A stretch of 21,345 nucleotides of DNA from JACMRI01 sp043778625 (GCA_043778625.1 JAYWFU010000076.1:1-21345); one strand, 5' to 3'; positions 7,014 through 16,172 are shown, counted from the first letter of the stretch. Notes: generated from the sequence alone by a model not told the origin. Translations and numbers: made by a program.

Positions 7014-8234
7014 TTAAATAGATTGATAATACTCCACATGGCGCTGCGCAATAGTTGCGGGATTAAAGTTAGCGAGTACGTAATTACGTGCAGTATTGCG
7101 CAATAAGGTATAGTTGGGATAATTATGCACCCACTGTATGCCTTGCGCTAGCCCGTTAACGTCTTTACTCGCGGCTAAGTAGCCGTTAAGTTGGTGCTGT
7201 ACTAATTGTGGCACGCCGCCTGCATCAAAAGCCACTACGGGCGTGCCGCAGCTTAAAGCTTCGAGTACGGTATTAGGAAAGTTATCCTCCAGATATGGTG
7301 CTATGTACACATTAGCATTGTTATAAATAGTGGCCATTTGAGCTTCATCGCTTACAAAACCTAACGCGGTAACGTGAGGTAAATTAATACTAGTAACATC
7401 AGCGGCACCGCCTCCAAATACAGCTATCTGTACCTTTACACTAGGGTTATTGGTTATAAATAGCCTTATAGCATCAACCGCATAACCAAGACCTTTGTGG
7501 CCGCTAGCATTTATCTTCATATAGCCTAATAGTATGTTAAATGTAGTGTTGCGTGTTATTGGTTGCGGTGCAAATACCTCAATAGGAAGCGTATTAGGTA
7601 TGTTTTGGCTATGATTGTTGGCAGTAATTAGGCTTTTTTTAATTTCAGCCATTAACCATTGGCTAGGGGTAATAATGTGTATTGGATGGGTAAATAGTTG
7701 TAGTTTTTGAGTAAATAAATAAGGGGGGATATTATTTAAGAACGTATAATTAATAACGGGACAACTAGTGCATTGCGCCAAATAATTAGTACAGCCTGCC
7801 TTAACATGGCAACCGCCTGTGGCCGCCCACGAATCATGAAACGTCCACACCATTTTTTTGCCCATTGCGCACAACTTTAATACACTGCTGATGCTAAGCA
7901 TTCCGTTATTAACCCAGTGTATATGAAGTACGTCAGCCTTTTTAATGGCATCAACACTACTAATATCAACGCCCGCCACGCCAAATGAAAAGGGTACTGA
8001 GTTTGATTTTACAAGTAATTTTACCGCTATGGCTTCCACCAAAAACGTTATGTTATTTTTAAACTTTTGTATAACTGACGTTCGATATTTTACAACGTTA
8101 AATTTATTATTAGTATCGTTAACGGTTACTACGCTCGAATTTATTCCGCAAGCCATTAATGCTGTGTGTAGCCTATAACAGGCTTTAGCTGCTCCACCAG
8201 CAATGGTTGATGTGTTAATGTGTACTACTTTCAT
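7014..8234 (-). CDS. GT4-family glycosyltransferase with a four-cysteine loop
   Basis: A cytoplasmic GT-B fold glycosyltransferase, 406 residues, probably adding a sugar during surface polysaccharide assembly. The N-terminal domain begins MKVVHINTSTIAGGAAKA, the usual glycine-rich acceptor-side loop. The C-terminal nucleotide-sugar domain shows SGHKGLGYAVDA (244-255) and PYLEDNFPNTVLEALSCGTPVVAF (313-336). This contains the acid-x7-Glu donor-binding motif (Asp317, Glu325). Between TFHDSWAATGGC and TSCP there are four cysteines (142, 148, 155, 158), a pattern seen in a WcaC-like subset of GT4 enzymes and suggestive of metal binding. The start at 8234 faces the methyltransferase gene across a 79-base gap in which I see no convincing promoter with both boxes. 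The donor and acceptor are unknown. Confidence 0.9.
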   Translation of the reverse strand: MKVVHINTSTIAGGAAKACYRLHTALMACGINSSVVTVNDTNNKFNVVKYRTSVIQKFKNNITFLVEAIAVKLLVKSNSVPFSFGVAGVDISSVDAIKKADVLHIHWVNNGMLSISSVLKLCAMGKKMVWTFHDSWAATGGCHVKAGCTNYLAQCTSCPVINYTFLNNIPPYLFTQKLQLFTHPIHIITPSQWLMAEIKKSLITANNHSQNIPNTLPIEVFAPQPITRNTTFNILLGYMKINASGHKGLGYAVDAIRLFITNNPSVKVQIAVFGGGAADVTSINLPHVTALGFVSDEAQMATIYNNANVYIAPYLEDNFPNTVLEALSCGTPVVAFDAGGVPQLVQHQLNGYLAASKDVNGLAQGIQWVHNYPNYTLLRNTARNYVLANFNPATIAQRHVEYYQSI

Positions 8235-8313
8235 AGGGGCTAAATTTACAGTAAAACTTTAATTGAAAAATTATTTTAATTTCGTAAAAATAATAAAACA
8301 GTAGTTATTAAAT

Positions 8314-9045
8314 ATGAACAACGACGACAGAAAAACCGACCGCCAACTGTGGGAAGAATATTGGCAAACTTATGTGCCTCAAGTAGTGATCGAAAAAAGC
8401 GCATTTAGTGAGGTTTTTAGCGCGCAGCCCAACGGAGCAGGCAAGCGTTTTTTGGAGATAGGAGGCTTCCCTGGTGTGTTTGCCGTGTGGTTTAAAAAAC
8501 ATAAAGGCTACGACGTATCACTGTTAGATTTTTATACCGCCAATGAAGTTACTCACAAACTATTGGCTGCTAATGATTTGGAAAGTAACGCTATAACTAT
8601 TATCGAGAGTGACTTGTTTAACTACATACCGCTACAAAAGTTTGATTTAGTAACTTCGTTTGGCTTTATTGAACATTTTAAAAATACCAATTTAGTACTC
8701 CAAAAACACGCTGATTGCACCGCCGATGGCGGCAAGCTATTAATAACACTTCCTAACCTATGCGGAATTAACGGTTGGGTACAACGCACGTTTGATAAGG
8801 CTAATTACGACATACATGTAATTGAATGTATGGATTTGGAGCTGCTAAAAAACGCTACTATCAACGCAGGCCTCAAAAATGTAAACGTATATTACTATGG
8901 CAAACCTATGGTATGGCTGGAACCTAAAGCGCCTGTAAATAAGGTGGTGCGTTGGTTGGTTAAAATGTTGTCAATAAGTATTAAATTGTTTTCTTTGCAG
9001 GGAAAATTAATGTCGCCATATATAGTAATAGAAGCTGAGAAATGA
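8314..9045 (+). CDS. Class I SAM-dependent methyltransferase
   Basis: The 243-residue protein has the Rossmann methyltransferase order of motifs. Motif I is FLEIGGFPG (46-54). The acidic residue at the end of strand 2 is Asp72 in SLLDF. Asp100 is in ESDLF, DLVTSFGFIEHF (111-122) corresponds to motif IV, and GGKLLITLPN (139-148) to the following strand. These fit the Methyltransf_11/23-like group acting on small molecules or sugars. Its stop is one base before the ATG of the flippase gene, so the two are almost certainly co-translated. A role in methylating a glycan or lipid-linked intermediate is inferred from context. The substrate is unknown. Confidence 0.85.
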   Translation: MNNDDRKTDRQLWEEYWQTYVPQVVIEKSAFSEVFSAQPNGAGKRFLEIGGFPGVFAVWFKKHKGYDVSLLDFYTANEVTHKLLAANDLESNAITIIESDLFNYIPLQKFDLVTSFGFIEHFKNTNLVLQKHADCTADGGKLLITLPNLCGINGWVQRTFDKANYDIHVIECMDLELLKNATINAGLKNVNVYYYGKPMVWLEPKAPVNKVVRWLVKMLSISIKLFSLQGKLMSPYIVIEAEK

Positions 9046-9046
9046 A

Positions 9047-10552
9047 ATGGGAGTAGTTATACGCCAAAGTTTTAAAGCAACAGTAATAAGCTATATTGGT
9101 GCAGTTTTAGGCTATATCAACTTACTGTTTTTATACCCACTTTGCTTAACCCCCGAATTAATAGGCTTTACTCGGTTAATTGTAGAAATAGCCACATTAT
9201 TAGCTTGGTTTTCTCAGTTAGGTATTTCTAACGCAATAGTCCGTTTTTTTCCATTATTCAATAATGTTCAAAAACGACATAATGGCTTTTTATTTTACAT
9301 TACCACACTACCTTTTATAGGTTTCATTATATTTGGTATAGTAATAATTGTTTTTAAATCGGCCATAATACATTATTTTAATAGTGATTCTAATCTTATT
9401 TACACTTATTTTTATTATGTGCTACCTATTGCGTTTTTTATCATTTATTCTAGCGTTACTGAAGCATATTCGTCAGTATTAATGAGGATAGTAGTACCAC
9501 GTATAGCCAAAGAAGTGGTGCTACGCATAGTAATTATGATTGTTATTCTATTATATCACTTTAAGTATATTGATCAAAACAAGCTAATAGTAGGTTTTAC
9601 CTTAGCGTACGGTTCTGCAACTTGCGTTAATTTATTTTATATTTTAAAAATACAATTAAGTTCATTCACCCCTAGTAGCGAAGTACTCACCCGCAAAACA
9701 TCCAAGAGCATAGTGTCTTATTTGCTATACATCTTACTTACGGGCTTAGGAGGTAATGTAGTAAGTAAAATTGATATCTTTATGGTATCCTCAAAATTAA
9801 ATTTGCGTGAAACAGGAATATTTAGTCTAGCTTTTTTTATGGCTATGGTTATTGAACTTCCCTCGCGTAGCTTGTTACAAATACTATCGCCAATAACCTC
9901 TAAGGCAATTGCCGATAACGATAATGAGAGATTGAACCAATTGTATAAAAAAAGCTCCACTAATCAAATGCTACTTACCACATTTGTATTTGTGCTTTTG
10001 TGGATTAATATTGATAATGTATTTAAAATAATGCCTAATGGTTATTTGTACCAATCAGGTGTGTGGGTTATGTTTTTTATAGGTTTAAGCAAAGTATTTG
10101 ATGCAGCAACAGGTATTAACATAGTTATAATTAATAATTCGAAATATTATTATTTTGGATTATTTGTAGTGTTTTTTTTAGCTACTAATGCAATTGTGTT
10201 AAATTACTACTTAATTCCGATGTATGGTATAACTGGCGCTGCAATAACTACGGCGAGTTCTATTTTATTATCCAACATTTTGTACGTAATTTTTGTGTGG
10301 ACAAAATTTCGTATCCACCCATTTACTCTAGCTACTTTAAAAACTATCTGTTTAATGTTAGTTGTACTAACCCTCAATTTTTATGTATTACCTTGTTTAA
10401 ACAATCCAATTTTTGATTTATTAGTACGTGGTGTTGTATCAGGAACTATACTGTTGTTCATATCATATTATTGGAATATTTCTACTGATTTTAATGCAGT
10501 ACTACTTAAAATCGTTAAAATGCGTAGTCTTAAGCAAATTCAGGGGTTGTAA
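9047..10552 (+). CDS. Wzx-like polysaccharide flippase (MOP superfamily)
   Basis: The 501-residue protein is hydrophobic throughout, with about a dozen or more predicted transmembrane segments. It has the form of polysaccharide biosynthesis/O-antigen flippases, which move undecaprenyl-linked oligosaccharides across the inner membrane. Supporting features are the N-terminal IRQSFKATVISYIGAVLGYIN, the charged turn with a conserved Arg after NAIVRFFP, and a central segment with KIDIFMVSSKLN, close to the substrate-proximal helix of the Wzx family. The start ATG follows the methyltransferase stop by one base. It is immediately upstream of the nonulosonic acid operon. Its own substrate may contain that sugar, but this is inference. 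An exporter of another polymer subunit is the alternative. Confidence 0.87.
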   Translation: MGVVIRQSFKATVISYIGAVLGYINLLFLYPLCLTPELIGFTRLIVEIATLLAWFSQLGISNAIVRFFPLFNNVQKRHNGFLFYITTLPFIGFIIFGIVIIVFKSAIIHYFNSDSNLIYTYFYYVLPIAFFIIYSSVTEAYSSVLMRIVVPRIAKEVVLRIVIMIVILLYHFKYIDQNKLIVGFTLAYGSATCVNLFYILKIQLSSFTPSSEVLTRKTSKSIVSYLLYILLTGLGGNVVSKIDIFMVSSKLNLRETGIFSLAFFMAMVIELPSRSLLQILSPITSKAIADNDNERLNQLYKKSSTNQMLLTTFVFVLLWINIDNVFKIMPNGYLYQSGVWVMFFIGLSKVFDAATGINIVIINNSKYYYFGLFVVFFLATNAIVLNYYLIPMYGITGAAITTASSILLSNILYVIFVWTKFRIHPFTLATLKTICLMLVVLTLNFYVLPCLNNPIFDLLVRGVVSGTILLFISYYWNISTDFNAVLLKIVKMRSLKQIQGL

Positions 10553-10576
10553 AATCGATTTGTAATTAAAACCTAT

Positions 10577-10584
10577 TATCTTTG
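10577..10584 (+). promoter_or_regulatory. Probable -7 box of the nonulosonic acid operon
   Basis: TATCTTTG matches TAnnTTTG exactly and lies 31 bases before the ATG at 10616. A TTTG at 10559-10562 is present, but the spacer is 14 bases, shorter than the usual 19-21, so the -33 element is doubtful. This is the only good promoter-like site found in the 63-base gap before the eight-gene operon. Confidence 0.5.
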
Positions 10585-10615
10585 ATTAATTAACTAATTA
10601 ATTATTATAAAATAA

Positions 10616-11590
10616 ATGAAATCAGTATTAGTAAGCGGTGGCGCAGGTTATATTGGTAGCGTGTTAGTAAGATTATTGCTAGAAAAAGGCTATAAGGTAA
10701 GAGTTATCGATAATTTGAGTTTTGGAGGTGAACCTATAATTGATTTACTAACCCATCCTCGTTTTTCGTTTGTTAAGGGCGATATACGTAGCGAAAGTGA
10801 TGTAATAAAAGCTGTTGAAGGAATCGATTACGTAGCGCATCTGGCAGCAATTGTAGGTGATCCGGCTTGCGCTAAAGATCCTACATTAACCAAAAGTGTA
10901 AATTTAGATGGTGCCAAATTATTGTATACATTGGCAAATAAAGCAGGAGTTCAAAAGTTTGTATTTGCATCCACCTGTAGCAATTATGGTAAAATGAAAG
11001 ATCCTGACTCGTTTGTTAACGAAGAGTCTGATCTGGATCCTGTATCATTATATGCTGAGACTAAAGTTCAATTTGAACAATATTTATTATCGCAAAGTAT
11101 TAACAACACTTGTAAACCTACATGTTTGCGTTTTTCAACGGTATATGGTTTGTCGCTCCGTCCTCGTTTTGATTTAACAGTTAACGAGTTTACTAAAGAT
11201 TTAGCGTTGAATAAAGAGCTGGTGATATTTGGCGAACAGTTTTGGCGGCCCTATTGCCATGTTAATGATTTGGCAGCAAGTGTGGAATTGGTAATGGCAT
11301 CTACAAATGATATAACTGCTTTTGAAGTTTTTAATGTTGGAGATACCACCGAAAACTATCAAAAAAAGATGATTGCCGAAGCCATTAGAGAACAATTACC
11401 CCAATCAAAAATTAGTTATGTGTCAAGAACTGAAGACCCTAGAGACTACCGAGTTAATTTTAGTAAGATTGCAACAAAACTAAATTTTAAAATAACCCGA
11501 AATGTACCTGATGGGATTAGAGAAATGATACAAGTTATTCAAGATAAATTTATATTAAATCCTGAGGATCAAAAATACAGAAACAGTTAA
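10616..11590 (+). CDS. NAD(P)-dependent SDR, NDP-sugar epimerase/dehydratase family
   Basis: An extended short-chain dehydrogenase of 324 residues acting on a nucleotide sugar. It has the NAD-binding loop GGAGYIG (8-14), Asp32 after strand 2, the DI at 56-57, HLAAIVGDP (75-83) and the catalytic Tyr146-x3-Lys150 (YAETK). The segment where NDP-hexose 4,6-dehydratases carry Thr-Asp-Glu reads STCSNYG here (119-125), so the Asp/Glu pair needed for dehydration is absent. An epimerase, reductase or related oxidoreductase role is therefore more likely than a LegB 4,6-dehydratase. It is the first gene of the operon, and the next gene follows after 21 bases. Together with the methyltransferase it may act on a second sugar or modify the nonulosonic acid precursor. 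The reaction is unassigned. Confidence 0.88.
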   Translation: MKSVLVSGGAGYIGSVLVRLLLEKGYKVRVIDNLSFGGEPIIDLLTHPRFSFVKGDIRSESDVIKAVEGIDYVAHLAAIVGDPACAKDPTLTKSVNLDGAKLLYTLANKAGVQKFVFASTCSNYGKMKDPDSFVNEESDLDPVSLYAETKVQFEQYLLSQSINNTCKPTCLRFSTVYGLSLRPRFDLTVNEFTKDLALNKELVIFGEQFWRPYCHVNDLAASVELVMASTNDITAFEVFNVGDTTENYQKKMIAEAIREQLPQSKISYVSRTEDPRDYRVNFSKIATKLNFKITRNVPDGIREMIQVIQDKFILNPEDQKYRNS

Positions 11591-11611
11591 AATACAGAAA
11601 TACTTATAGCA

Positions 11612-12268
11612 ATGAAAATATTTAACTTCGATACTGATAACAAATGGGATTATGAAAATGGGTTTTATCTAACTTCACATCCAACACGAATAGCTAAAAT
11701 TTTAGCGCATCAAAAATTGTACGAACAAATTATAAATTTACCTGGTGAGGTGCTCGAATTTGGGGTTTTTAAAGGTGCTTCGTTAACTCGTTTAGCTACT
11801 TTTAGAGAGGTATTTGAGTCGCCGTATTCCCGAAAAATTATTGGCTTTGATATGTTTGGAGAATTCCCTCATTCGGGCAATAAAGATGATGTTGATTATG
11901 CTATTAATTTTGAAAAGCAATCAGGTACAGGTATCCCTAAAGAAGATCTAGAAAAAGCATTTGAGCTAAAATCTTTTAAAAATTACGAATTAGTAAAGGG
12001 GGATATTTTAAACACCTTGCCCGAGTATTTAGCTCAGAATCCTCAATTACGAATTTCGTTTTTACATATTGATACCGACATATACGAACCTGCAAAACTA
12101 ATACTAGAACTATGTTATGATAGAATGGTAAAGGGCGGAGTAATAGTGTTTGACGATTATCCAACAGTAGCTGGAGAAACTCAGGCCGTTGACGAGTTTT
12201 TTGCCAACAGGCATCACGTAATTCAAAAATTTCCATTTTCGCACATTCCAAGTTTCATTATAAAATAA
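11612..12268 (+). CDS. TylF/MycF-like SAM-dependent O-methyltransferase
   Basis: The 218-residue protein matches the macrocin O-methyltransferase (TylF) family, metal-dependent enzymes that methylate sugar hydroxyls. Motif I reads VLEFGVFKGAS (47-57), followed by IIGFDMFGEFP (77-86). HIDTDIYEP (152-160) and GGVIVFDDY (175-183) supply the acidic metal-binding residues typical of the family. The length is close to the usual 220-260. It lies between the SDR gene and the LegC aminotransferase gene, with only five bases before the latter. This suggests methylation of a sugar made by this operon. The position methylated, and whether the acceptor is the nonulosonate or another residue, cannot be read. 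Confidence 0.85.
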   Translation: MKIFNFDTDNKWDYENGFYLTSHPTRIAKILAHQKLYEQIINLPGEVLEFGVFKGASLTRLATFREVFESPYSRKIIGFDMFGEFPHSGNKDDVDYAINFEKQSGTGIPKEDLEKAFELKSFKNYELVKGDILNTLPEYLAQNPQLRISFLHIDTDIYEPAKLILELCYDRMVKGGVIVFDDYPTVAGETQAVDEFFANRHHVIQKFPFSHIPSFIIK

Positions 12269-12273
12269 ATAGA

Positions 12274-13422
12274 ATGAGTAACGCTAACGTAGTAGATTTT
12301 ATACAACTGCAATTCAAAACGAGGCAATTTATTCCGCTGCACGAACCTCGTTTTGTGGGAAATGAAAAAAAGTATCTCAACGATTGTATTGACTCTACCT
12401 TCGTTTCGTCAGTGGGTAAGTATGTTGATGATTTTGAGAAAAACTTAGCTAATTACACCGGTGCTAAGTATGCAATAGCATGCGCCAACGGCACGTCGGC
12501 TTTGCACATGGCCATGATAGTGGCAGAGGTTAATGAAAATGATTTGGTAATAACCCAACCAATAAGTTTTATAGCCACATGTAATGCAATATCATACATT
12601 GGTGCACAGCCATTATTTATTGATGTTGACCTAGATACTATGGGATTAAGCCCCAGCAAGTTAAAGGACTATTTGTTACACAACACGCAAATTAAGGCCG
12701 ACGGATTTTGTTACCACAACATAACTAATCAAAAAATAGCTGTCTGCGTACCTATGCACACCTTTGGTCACCCTTGTAAAATTGACGAAATTGCTGAGGT
12801 GTGCCATGCTCATAATATTATTTTGATTGAGGATTCGGCAGAGTCAATGGGGAGCTTTTATAAACAAAAGCACACGGGTACATTTGGCACATTAGGTGTG
12901 TTTAGTTTTAATGGTAATAAAACAATCACAAGTGGCGGTGGCGGAGCCATTATTACTAATAACGAGCAGTTAGCTCACAAAGCAAAACACTTAACTACAC
13001 AAGCAAAAGTGCCTCATCGTTGGGAATTTATACACGATGAAATAGGTTATAATTATCGAATGCCCAACATTAATGCCGCTTTGTTGTGTGCCCAACTAGA
13101 AAACTTAACAGCGTTTATTAATAATAAACGAGAATTAGCGCTTAATTACGAGCAGTTTTTAGCGAATACAGATATTAAATTTATAGTAGAACCGATACAC
13201 TCAAAGGCTAACTATTGGTTATGCTCAGTAATGTTAAAAGATAGAATCTCTCGAGATGCTTTTTTACAATACACTAACGATAACGGAGTAATGACACGAC
13301 CAATATGGACGCTGACGAACAAATTAAAAATGTTTGACAAATGTTTAACTGGTGATTTACACAACTCAATACTATTAGAAGATACCATTGTTAACATCCC
13401 TAGTAGTGTAAGAATTAACTAA
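12274..13422 (+). CDS. legC: LegC-type PLP-dependent sugar aminotransferase
   Basis: In the legionaminic acid pathway LegC transfers an amino group to the 4-keto position of GDP-2-acetamido-4-keto-2,4,6-trideoxyhexose, using glutamate and PLP. The 382-residue protein belongs to the DegT/DnrJ/EryC1 fold. It has the phosphate-binding GTSAL (73-77), Asp187 in IEDSAES pairing with the PLP ring nitrogen, and Lys216 in SFNGNKTITSGGGG as the Schiff-base lysine. The N-terminal segment FIPLHEPRFVGNEKKYLNDC and the SSVGKYVDDFE stretch are typical of the LegC subgroup. PseC is the alternative, but the neighbouring PtmE-like and NeuC-like genes favour the legionaminate route. Its stop TAA shares its last A with the next ATG (TAATG), indicating coupled translation. 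Confidence 0.9.
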   Translation: MSNANVVDFIQLQFKTRQFIPLHEPRFVGNEKKYLNDCIDSTFVSSVGKYVDDFEKNLANYTGAKYAIACANGTSALHMAMIVAEVNENDLVITQPISFIATCNAISYIGAQPLFIDVDLDTMGLSPSKLKDYLLHNTQIKADGFCYHNITNQKIAVCVPMHTFGHPCKIDEIAEVCHAHNIILIEDSAESMGSFYKQKHTGTFGTLGVFSFNGNKTITSGGGGAIITNNEQLAHKAKHLTTQAKVPHRWEFIHDEIGYNYRMPNINAALLCAQLENLTAFINNKRELALNYEQFLANTDIKFIVEPIHSKANYWLCSVMLKDRISRDAFLQYTNDNGVMTRPIWTLTNKLKMFDKCLTGDLHNSILLEDTIVNIPSSVRIN

Positions 13423-14444
13423 TGAAAAAAGTAGTAATAATAGCAGAGGCTGGCGTAAACCATAATGGAGATATAACTATAGCTAAACAACTTATTGATG
13501 TGGCAGCCGAAGCAGGCGCTGACTATGTTAAGTTTCAAACTTTTAAAACGGAAGAGCTTGTTACCGTTGATGCTAAAAAAGCAGATTATCAAATTAAAAA
13601 TAGTATAAAGGGAGAACCTAATACACAGTTTGAGATGTTGAAAAAACTAGAACTGTCGCACAGTCAACACATTGAATTAATGGACTACTGTAAAATCAAA
13701 AACATACAATTTTTGTCCACAGCATTTGATATTACAAGTATTGACTTGCTGCAAAATTTGGGTATTAATTTGTTTAAAATCCCGTCGGGAGAAATTACTA
13801 ACCTGCCATATTTAAAAAAAATAGGTGGCTTAAATAAACCTACTATTTTATCAACAGGAATGTGTGTTATGAGCGAGATTGAAGAGGCTGTAAATGTATT
13901 AGTTAATGCAGGTATGGCACGTAGTAATATATCCATACTACATTGTACTACCGATTACCCTACGGCAGTAACAGACGTTAATTTAAATGCAATGCTCGCA
14001 ATTAAAAAACAATTTAACCTCTCTGTTGGATATTCAGATCATACATTAGGTATTACCGTACCAATAGCAGCGGTAGCAATTGGCGCAGTTATTATCGAAA
14101 AACATTTTACACTTAGTAGAAATCTAGAAGGGCCTGACCATAAAGCATCTCTTGAACCCAACGAGCTTAAAAATATGGTGCTTGCTATTAGAGACATTGA
14201 GTTAGCATTAGGTTCGGCTACTAAAACACCAACCTCTACCGAAATTAATAATATATTAATTGCACGTAAAAGCATACATATAAATAACAATTTATCTAAA
14301 GGACATACGATAACCGAAATCGACCTAGTAATGAAACGTCCTGGCGATGGCATATCCCCAATGAAAATGAATATGGTAATTGGTAAGCAATTGAACAAAG
14401 CAGTATTTGCCGAATATAAATTATCCTTGGCCGACTTAGTATGA
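13422..14444 (+). CDS. legI: Nonulosonic acid synthase, NeuB/LegI family
   Basis: Condenses phosphoenolpyruvate with a six-carbon amino sugar to give a nine-carbon sialic-acid-like sugar. The 340-residue protein has an N-terminal TIM barrel with AEAGVNHNG (8-16), DYVKFQTF (34-41), FKIPSGEI (118-125), ILSTGM (142-147), HCTTDYPT (174-181), GYSDHT (203-208) and EKHFTL (226-231). A C-terminal antifreeze-like SAF domain (about 280-340) contains RKSIH and MKRPGDGISP. All key parts of the NeuB family are present. With LegC in front and NeuC/LegG behind, 2,4-diacetamido-2,4,6-trideoxymannose (legionaminate route) is the most likely substrate. ManNAc (sialic acid) or the pseudaminic precursor cannot be excluded from this protein alone. 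It overlaps the next gene by four bases (ATGA). Confidence 0.93.
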   Translation: MKKVVIIAEAGVNHNGDITIAKQLIDVAAEAGADYVKFQTFKTEELVTVDAKKADYQIKNSIKGEPNTQFEMLKKLELSHSQHIELMDYCKIKNIQFLSTAFDITSIDLLQNLGINLFKIPSGEITNLPYLKKIGGLNKPTILSTGMCVMSEIEEAVNVLVNAGMARSNISILHCTTDYPTAVTDVNLNAMLAIKKQFNLSVGYSDHTLGITVPIAAVAIGAVIIEKHFTLSRNLEGPDHKASLEPNELKNMVLAIRDIELALGSATKTPTSTEINNILIARKSIHINNNLSKGHTITEIDLVMKRPGDGISPMKMNMVIGKQLNKAVFAEYKLSLADLV

Positions 14445-15553
14445 AAATAGGAGTGCTTACAAGCTCTAGAGCTGACTATAGTATTTATTTGCCACTATTA
14501 AAAGCTATTGCAGCACGTACTGATATGGCTCTGGAAATCATTGCTTTTGGTACCCACACACTTGCAAACTACGGTAGTACAGTTAACGCAATTAAAGTTG
14601 ATGGGTTTAATGTAACACACGAAATTAGTATTGAACAAAATGCCAATTCCCCAGCTGATATTGCCAGTAGTATGGGCAAAATAATGTGCGAATTTGCTAA
14701 CATATGGGCACAAAGTAATTATGATATTGTATTTGCCCTCGGCGATAGATTCGAAATGTTTGCAGCAGTATCGGCATCAGTTCCTTTTAATGTTAAAATA
14801 GCTCATATTCATGGTGGAGAAACTACGTTAGGTGCTATCGATAATTGTTTTAGACACTCCATTAGTTTAATGGCAACACTCCATTTTGTTACTACAACTA
14901 ACTATCAACAACGTGTTATTGAGGTTATTGGCAGTAGTACCAATGTGCATTGCGTAGGTGCATTAAGTTACGAAAATATTACTAGTACATCATTATTAAC
15001 ACATCAACAATTTGAAGAAAAATTTGGAATAGATTTAACTATACCGTCTCTACTTGTTACATTTCATCCAGAAACAGTAGGTTATGTTAAAAATGAATAT
15101 TATGTTAATGAATTAATAGCAGCATTAACCGAATTAAGCAATTATCAAATAATAATAACAATGCCTAATGCAGACACTACGGGCAATTTAGTACGTCAAA
15201 AACTTACTAGCTACATAGCCAATGCAAGTAATGCTGTTGGCGTAGAGTCGTTTGGCACCATAGGGTATTTAACCTGTGTAAAGCATTGTGTTTTAATGTT
15301 AGGTAATACGTCAAGCGGATTTGTTGAGGCAGCATATTTTCCGAAAATGGTAGTTAATATTGGTAACAGGCAAACAGGTCGCATATTAACTCCTAACATT
15401 GTCACTACCAATATTACTAGTACTGAAATATTAACAGCAGTACACACAGCTATTAACACCAAAATAACGAACGACGTTGCTTCGGTTTACGGTAACGGAA
15501 CTTCGTCAAGGCAAATAATTGATATTTTACTAAAAGAGTACACAAATGATTAA
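14441..15553 (+). CDS. legG: Hydrolysing NDP-sugar 2-epimerase, NeuC/LegG family
   Basis: Releases the nucleotide while inverting carbon 2 of an NDP-amino sugar, supplying the mannose-configured substrate of the synthase. The 370-residue protein is a GT-B-like epimerase with TSSRADYSIYLPLL (7-20), LGDRFEMFAA (100-109), HIHGGETT (122-129), TFHPET (207-212) and a late GNTSSGFVEA nucleotide-binding stretch. Acidic residues Asp102 and Glu105 and the HGGE loop are those expected at the active site. The combination with LegC and PtmE suggests GDP-2,4-diacetamido-2,4,6-trideoxyglucose as substrate (LegG); UDP-GlcNAc (NeuC) is the alternative. It overlaps the upstream synthase by 4 bases and the downstream acetyltransferase by 8 bases. 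Confidence 0.92.
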   Translation: MKIGVLTSSRADYSIYLPLLKAIAARTDMALEIIAFGTHTLANYGSTVNAIKVDGFNVTHEISIEQNANSPADIASSMGKIMCEFANIWAQSNYDIVFALGDRFEMFAAVSASVPFNVKIAHIHGGETTLGAIDNCFRHSISLMATLHFVTTTNYQQRVIEVIGSSTNVHCVGALSYENITSTSLLTHQQFEEKFGIDLTIPSLLVTFHPETVGYVKNEYYVNELIAALTELSNYQIIITMPNADTTGNLVRQKLTSYIANASNAVGVESFGTIGYLTCVKHCVLMLGNTSSGFVEAAYFPKMVVNIGNRQTGRILTPNIVTTNITSTEILTAVHTAINTKITNDVASVYGNGTSSRQIIDILLKEYTND

Positions 15554-16172
15554 AAATATTGCCCTAATAGGTTATTCAGGTCATAGCTACGTGGCTTGCG
15601 AAATTTTGCAAGCACAAGGTTTTAGTGTAACAGCTTATGTAGGCAACAAAATTTCCAAAAACCCTTACGAATTGACGTATTTGGGATCAGAAACGGAAGT
15701 AAATGTATTGGTAGAATTAGCTCAAAATTTTAATTATTTTATTGGAATAGGTAATAATACTATTCGAGAGAAATTACAAGAGTTTTTATCTCTTCAAATA
15801 GGTAATCCAGTTAACGCAATACATCCTACCTCAATAATTAGCCCAACTAGTACAATAGGCCATGGATGTATGATAGGAGCTAACGTAGTTATTAACCCGC
15901 AAGTTACAATAGCTAATGGCGTTATATGTAATACAGGCGCTATTATTGAGCATGAATGTCGTATAGGGAATTATTCTCACATAAGCCCAGGAGCAGTATT
16001 ATGCGGCAATGTGCAGGTAGGGCACAACTCTTTTATAGGTGCTAATGCTGTAATAAAGCAAAATATAATTATTGGTAATAATGTAACTATTGGTGCAGGT
16101 GCAGTAGTTATTAATAACATAGCTAACAATGAAATAATGGTTGGTAACCCACAAAAAAGCATACTCAAATGA
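15546..16172 (+). CDS. NeuD/PglD-like sugar O- or N-acetyltransferase (LegH candidate)
   Basis: The 208-residue protein has the two-part layout of the PglD/NeuD family. A small Rossmann-like N-terminal domain (IALIGYSGHSYVACEIL, 5-21) binds the nucleotide sugar. A left-handed beta-helix of hexapeptide repeats (about 95-205) binds acetyl-CoA. His136, in NTGAIIEHECRIG, is in the place of the PglD catalytic base. PglD relatives N-acetylate the 4-amino group made by an aminotransferase such as LegC, which is the LegH step. NeuD relatives O-acetylate sialic acid. As the only acetyltransferase in an operon that needs a LegH, the first role is more likely, but this is inference. It overlaps both neighbours (8 bases before, 4 after). 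Confidence 0.87.
   Translation: MIKNIALIGYSGHSYVACEILQAQGFSVTAYVGNKISKNPYELTYLGSETEVNVLVELAQNFNYFIGIGNNTIREKLQEFLSLQIGNPVNAIHPTSIISPTSTIGHGCMIGANVVINPQVTIANGVICNTGAIIEHECRIGNYSHISPGAVLCGNVQVGHNSFIGANAVIKQNIIIGNNVTIGAGAVVINNIANNEIMVGNPQKSILK

Noticed and set aside
10616..11590. Calling the first operon gene LegB (NDP-sugar 4,6-dehydratase)
   Set aside because: The dehydratase Asp-Glu pair is replaced by Cys-Ser in STCSNYG, and the N-terminal region does not look like LegB.
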